Below, piece after piece: positions 6,750 to 10,065 of a DNA stretch of 10,065 nucleotides. The stretch's first letter is position 1. Every line of letters starts with the position of its first letter. The translations under genes were made by a program, and so were the position numbers. This stretch comes from Podochytrium sp. JEL0797 (lineage: Eukaryota > Chytridiomycota > Chytridiomycetes > Chytridiales > Chytriomycetaceae): positions 1-10,065 of the forward strand of contig JADGJG010000992.1 in assembly GCA_027596195.1 (NCBI GenBank), written 5' to 3'. The notes under the pieces were generated by a model. It saw nothing but the letters and a program-made list of their open reading frames with translations, made no database searches and was not told the origin of the DNA.

Positions 6750-8005
6750 TTACTCATCTGAATTCGCGTCACTTTCGTATTCAACCTTCACCATGTCCTC
6801 ATCCGTGCTGGACTCTGAGTTGTCGCTTTTGCATGTCAACCCAACACGCGTGAATACCAAAGGAGTTCCGTCCACATCAAACAAATCACTGTGCACCTCT
6901 GCGTCGCATTCTTTCGGCAATATCAACCCTCCGCACACATAATCCGTATCCCTCATCAATTCCTCCACTTTCTGCAAACATGACGGCGCCAGAGGATACT
7001 TGCTGAAGATTTCACGCCAAACATCACAGTCTTCGCATTGAATCCACAAAGGCGTGATATTCTCGCTCATTGATTCTGTGCGTGAAGCGCATTTTCCTTT
7101 TTTCATGTGTTGATTGAGGTTGAGCTGTGAGCCAAATGAACGCGCGCAACAGGGACATCCAAAGGGTTTCTCGTTGCTGATGTGAAATTTTTGAAGATGG
7201 AACTGGATGGCTTCTGGTGTCACGTATCTGAAGGCACACTTTCCACACTTATTAAGAATTGGAATATCGTACGTCGAAACTCCGGGATGCTGATGTTCCA
7301 TATGAAGTTCGAGTGTGGGTTGGTTTGCAAATATTTCGGCGCAATGTCTACACAACAGACGCGTTTCATTGGTAGCTCGTTCATGAATTTCGGGATGCTT
7401 TTTTCTCTGATGCTTCGTCAAACTGGATCGAAGGGTGTACGTGGATGGGCAAAATCCGCACAAGAAAGGCTTCACGCGGTCGGTTTTCAACTTCTTGGAT
7501 ATAGGAGCTCGATCCTTTACGGGTTGCGCATCCATGTTTGAAAATTGTCTCGCGTAGTTGGTTTGTGGGCGTGCGGTTGGGTGCACATGGAAGACGTGAC
7601 TTTGTAATGCACTCTCGCGAGCATAAACATTCGGACATTTATGACAAAAGAACCGCATCGATACGTCTTTCGGTTTGCTTTTCGTACTATCGATGCGAAT
7701 GCTCGTTGGATGCATGAAGCTCTCTTCTTGCGATCCAGCCGACGCGATCGCGAACGCTGTCAAAATCGACATGGCTGCAGAATCCCCAGCCTCATTTTGT
7801 AGCATTTTCCAAGTCGAGGCGCTGGTGTTTGGTAAAGTGCGCGATGAGAATTGTGGAGTCTTTCGAGGGGGCCTCTTTGCAGCCTGCCCGTGCGCGCGTT
7901 CCGGAAAGTCACATACCCGGATTGGCGACCTGGGCTTCCCGGCATATCCCAAGAGTTGGCAGTGGAGTACGTCGCCGGGTGAAACTGCTGATTGTTCCTC
8001 GACAT
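6750..8005 (-). CDS. C2H2 zinc-finger protein with C-terminal CW domain (2 exons)
   Basis: Exon 1 is 8005-7917, the intron 7916-7822 (95 nt, GTATGT...ACACCAG) and exon 2 7821-6750, giving 386 residues. The long open frame has no ATG before residue 36 of this model. Splicing in the exon starting MSRNNQQFHP supplies a start and keeps frame. Four C-x2-C-x12-H-x4-H fingers use Cys/His at 89/92/105/110, 151/154/167/172, 187/190/203/208 and 222/225/238/243. A fifth is C2HC (252/255/268/274). A CW domain follows: W289, C292, C295, W298 (WIQCEDCDVWRE), then C326 and C335 as the last zinc ligands. CW domains read histone H3 lysine-4 methylation, so a nuclear DNA- and chromatin-binding role is inferred. 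A basic SKKLK stretch between fingers 1 and 2 may be an NLS; the tail is acidic and Ser-rich. The gene starts 76 bases after the upstream gene ends. The target genes are unknown. Confidence 0.88.
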
Positions 8006-8081
8006 GATTCTCGTGACAATTTCCTCGCGTTCTCAACCCATTTGTCAAAAATGCATGAAGAGAATATATTCATTCGCGTTC

Positions 8082-8982
8082 TCATTGAACAAGAACGCGC
8101 ACAGATGAGGCACTGCGACTTCTCTCAACAACCCAATCGCCCCACATTTCGGTACCCTTGTTCATCACAACTTGTTCATCTCGATTGTCCTCCCCATTCG
8201 CATTCCACACATTGAAGGCAGTCCATGCGACTCCATTCGCACTGTCCAGCCAGGAGGGTGCGTTTTGAACGTATCCGGCGTTTCCGTCCAACACGATCCT
8301 ACATTCGGAGTTTGCTCAATGTTAAGCATTCGGACAAAAATACTCTTACCAAAAGATTTCGCCGGGATACAAATACAGATTCCCAGGAGATGAGGCTGTG
8401 ACCGTGACGCGTCCGTCATAAGCGGGAATCGAAACCGTTCTCGTCTCGAGGACAACGGCCCTTTTAAAAAACAAGCCTAATCAGACACACGATACACGAA
8501 AGGATACCAAAACACGAAAAAAAACAGAATGATACCCTGGCGAGTTTCGTCCCGAATCTTCCACAATCGACAAAGTCAACGCAGACCGCGCATACGTGCT
8601 GGCCCGCAGAACAATCTGTACCTCCATTAACCGCGCTCCGTATCCAGGGACATCACTGGGAGCAGTGAACCGTACTGCGGACGACTGGCCCGCCCAGATG
8701 GCCGTGCCAGTGGCGAGGTTGATTGGCGGCGGTCCCGTGTTGAGGACTGCGCGGATGGGTGCAGTTGCTGGAGGAGGGTTGCTGAGGTATCTTTGGTGCG
8801 CGACTTCGGTGAGGTCGACGCGGAGTTGGAGCCCGTCGGGTCTGCGAGTTGGTATTGGTGTTGTGAGGTTTTAAGCTGTTCCAAACTCACCTCCCGGGCA
8901 TTACATGCGCATGGAGAGCAGCCGTGGTAACATTGGCAATGCAGAAGAAGAGAGAAACAAGAGCGGTAAGAGGGTCTTTCAT
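8082..8982 (-). CDS. Secreted beta-sandwich protein, choice-of-anchor R-like (4 exons)
   Basis: The exons are 8982-8891, 8841-8536, 8460-8350 and 8298-8082. The introns are 49, 75 and 51 nt (GTGAGT, GTATCA and GTAAGA donors; CGCAG, AAAAG and TGTAG acceptors). All junctions keep frame and yield 241 residues. Residues 1-21 form a signal peptide (MKDPLTALVSLFFCIANVTTA), so the product should be secreted or surface-exposed. The rest has alternating hydrophobic strands. A stretch near the middle reads VRFTAPS, then LTLSIVEDSG with PG nearby, then LYLYPGEIFWIVL. I recognise that order from choice-of-anchor R-type beta-sandwich domains of bacterial and eukaryotic surface proteins. No catalytic motif, GPI signal or second membrane segment is visible, so binding or matrix roles are possible but not shown. 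The start is chosen by the signal peptide and an A-rich context (ATCAAAAATG). The frame also runs open upstream to about 9193, which is treated separately. Confidence 0.82.
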
Positions 8983-9234
8983 TTTTGATGAGAAACAAAC
9001 GAACCCCACGAAATTCTTCTTGACGTATTCTTGACTCACCGTCGCGTGGAGCTTACAATTCGATTCCAGTCGAGGGCCCACGGACAAGATGGCATATTCC
9101 TTGACTTCTCGCCTCTTCGCAACAAAAACTCCAACAAATTCCAGTAACCGCTGCTCGAGCAACGTAAGCAACCCAAAGCTCTTTAAAGTTCCGCTGGGAA
9201 GAAAAAAACAGGAAGGGAGAGTTTACGCCAAAAG

Positions 9235-9240
9235 TTTATT
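9235..9240 (-). terminator. Poly(A) signal of the small secreted peptide gene
   Basis: AATAAA on the minus strand, 54 bases past the TAG stop at 9295. Confidence 0.6.
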
Positions 9241-9294
9241 GAATATACGAAACTAGTTCTCTAAGCATCAGGAACCCGAAATATTTGCGACACT

Positions 9295-9450
9295 CTACGA
9301 ACAATAAGAATGAGGAGGTCCGACGCAGTGTCCGCCGCCCCAAATAAGTCTTTGAGCTACCACCGCATTTCCAATGACAGGAAGGCTGGCAGCTGTGGCG
9401 TTGGAAGCGAGGACGATGGCGATACCGGCAGCGAGGGTGGAGAGCTTCAT
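9295..9450 (-). CDS. Small secreted peptide, 51 residues, function unknown
   Basis: An uninterrupted frame runs from ATG at 9450 to TAG at 9297-9295. Residues 1-20 look like a classic signal peptide: a lysine, a hydrophobic core (LAAGIAIVLA) and small residues at the cut (NATA, then ASLP). The predicted mature peptide is about 31 residues, with W37, a GGG run and two cysteines (C42, C50) that could form one disulfide near the C-terminus (HCVGPPHSYCS). The gene has its own TATA box 49 bases before the ATG, an A-rich start context (AAAAACATG) and an AATAAA after the stop, so it has the parts of an expressed gene despite its size. I do not recognise a family. It could be a signalling, antimicrobial or effector-like peptide, or a short precursor; none of these is shown by the sequence. 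Confidence 0.7.
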   Translation of the reverse strand: MKLSTLAAGIAIVLASNATAASLPVIGNAVVAQRLIWGGGHCVGPPHSYCS

Positions 9451-9499
9451 GTTTTTGACTGAGGGACTTGCGAGTGCAAAGTAGGGGCGGGGAGGTCAG

Positions 9500-9506
9500 A
9501 TTTATA
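9500..9506 (-). promoter_or_regulatory. TATA box of the small secreted peptide gene
   Basis: TATAAAT on the minus strand, 49 bases upstream of the ATG at 9450. A G/C-rich block lies between them (GACCTCCCCGCCCC). Confidence 0.65.
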
Positions 9507-10065
9507 CCCGTTTTTGAGTGGGAAGCGCATGATATCGCAAGGAACGCCACCCTAGAGCATACTCACCTGACTTGCGTAGAATTTAAGGGGAATTCTCTCC
9601 CAATTCAACTCAAGCTCTGCGCTAACCAGGTTGGAATATCGCAGGAGGGGATATTAGGACGCACACACCAGTCTGCTCCTCGATGTGGGGCCTTTGATCG
9701 TCCAACGTGCTCGTACTTAACGCACAGTGTGAGGTGAATTGGGAGAGGGTGGCGTCCCTCATCCCCGTAAATTCTGCCAAGTCACCTGAGCAGGTCCAAG
9801 GTGGCGTTGCTTTCGGGTGGCGAGACTACACGTGACTCCCGCTAATTGCCCCCCTCACATATGCAAACCGGAAACTGAAAATTTGAAGTGGGTTAAGGAG
9901 CATGATTGCTGATTGTGTTAGATTCTCGGTAGATCCAGATTACCTGCTTCTCCGAAATTGCGTTCTAACGTTCTAACGAAACGTCGTTTTAACGTTGGAA
10001 CGACAAAATAAAGTGGCCGTTTTTATTGATTTAATTATTTTCGTTTATCGGAGGTGGAGGCAGAG
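9507..10065. other. Intergenic region without a recognised gene
   Basis: No frame here shows domain-like or family-like sequence, and the plus-strand frame at 9468-9737 has no ATG start and no recognisable content. The region contains the upstream control DNA of the small peptide gene and a donor-like CAG|GTGAGTATG on the minus strand (9569-9558). It also has a short palindrome ACCTGAGCAGGT (9784-9795) and a larger inverted repeat at 9961-10002, followed by AATAAA on the plus strand near 10006. Confidence 0.55.
9961..10002. repeat. Imperfect 12-bp inverted repeat with internal CGTTCTAA duplication
   Basis: CGTTCTAACGTT (9961-9972) and AACGTTGGAACG (9991-10002) are reverse complements with one mismatch, flanking 18 bases. 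The left arm also contains CGTTCTAA twice in tandem (9961-9968 and 9969-9976). No target-site duplication or transposase is visible, so it is listed as a plain repeat. Confidence 0.55.

Noticed and set aside
6182..6853. Plus-strand 223-residue frame rich in Gly/Arg
   Set aside because: It is the mirror of the proline/serine-rich N-terminus of the DGCR6-like gene, and the glycine run is the complement of the proline run.
9468..9737. Plus-strand 89-residue frame
   Set aside because: It begins without an ATG, has no recognisable family and overlaps the promoter of the small peptide gene.
1..10065. CRISPR array, transposase, tRNA or rRNA gene
   Set aside because: Both strands were scanned by eye. 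No regularly spaced repeats, cloverleaf sequence, rRNA core motif or DDE/reverse-transcriptase frame was seen.

Overview
The window is nuclear DNA of a eukaryote with a compact, intron-bearing genome. Seven protein genes and one pseudogene fit in about 10 kb. I placed 14 GT-AG introns by joining reading frames; 13 of them are 49 to 95 nt. Many carry a CTGAC- or TACTAA-like branch site before the acceptor, several genes have AATAAA a short way past the stop, and some have a TATA box 40 to 65 nt before the ATG. AceTr-family acetate/ammonium transporters together with short introns suggest a fungus. A CW histone-reader domain and a DGCR6-like protein would be unusual in yeasts or moulds, so an early-diverging (chytrid-like) fungus or a fungal relative fits better. 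This assignment is inference; no rRNA or other marker is present.

Layout. Positions 1-547 are low-complexity and non-coding, with a 26-base C run. Positions 548-4394 are a cluster of the GPR1/FUN34/YaaH (AceTr) transporter family: a degraded fragment (548-754, +), an intact gene on the minus strand (956-1692), and two intact plus-strand genes (2327-3082 and 3529-4383). The minus-strand gene and the 2327 gene diverge from a shared intergenic region of about 630 bp. Next comes HOP2 (4470-5466, +, six exons), a meiotic recombination factor. It converges with a minus-strand gene for a proline-rich, DGCR6-like coiled-coil protein (5636-6636). Upstream of that on the minus strand are a C2H2 zinc-finger protein with a C-terminal CW domain (6750-8005), a secreted beta-sandwich protein (8082-8982) and a 51-residue secreted peptide (9295-9450). 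Positions 9507-10065 hold no convincing gene.

How the genes relate. The transporter cluster is a local gene family that has diversified by duplication, intron loss, strand inversion, likely gene conversion and decay. The other genes do not form an obvious pathway; they look like ordinary close-packed neighbours. The three transporters and the small peptide have clear TATA boxes, whereas HOP2, the DGCR6-like gene and the zinc-finger gene do not, which suggests regulated versus constitutive or stage-specific promoters.

The points most worth a second look are the complementary intron pattern and mosaic relationships among the transporters, their altered N-terminal signature (DPGP-V/L-CCC), the C2H2-plus-CW protein, and the small secreted peptide. 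I see no sign of a mobile element, CRISPR array, rRNA or tRNA.
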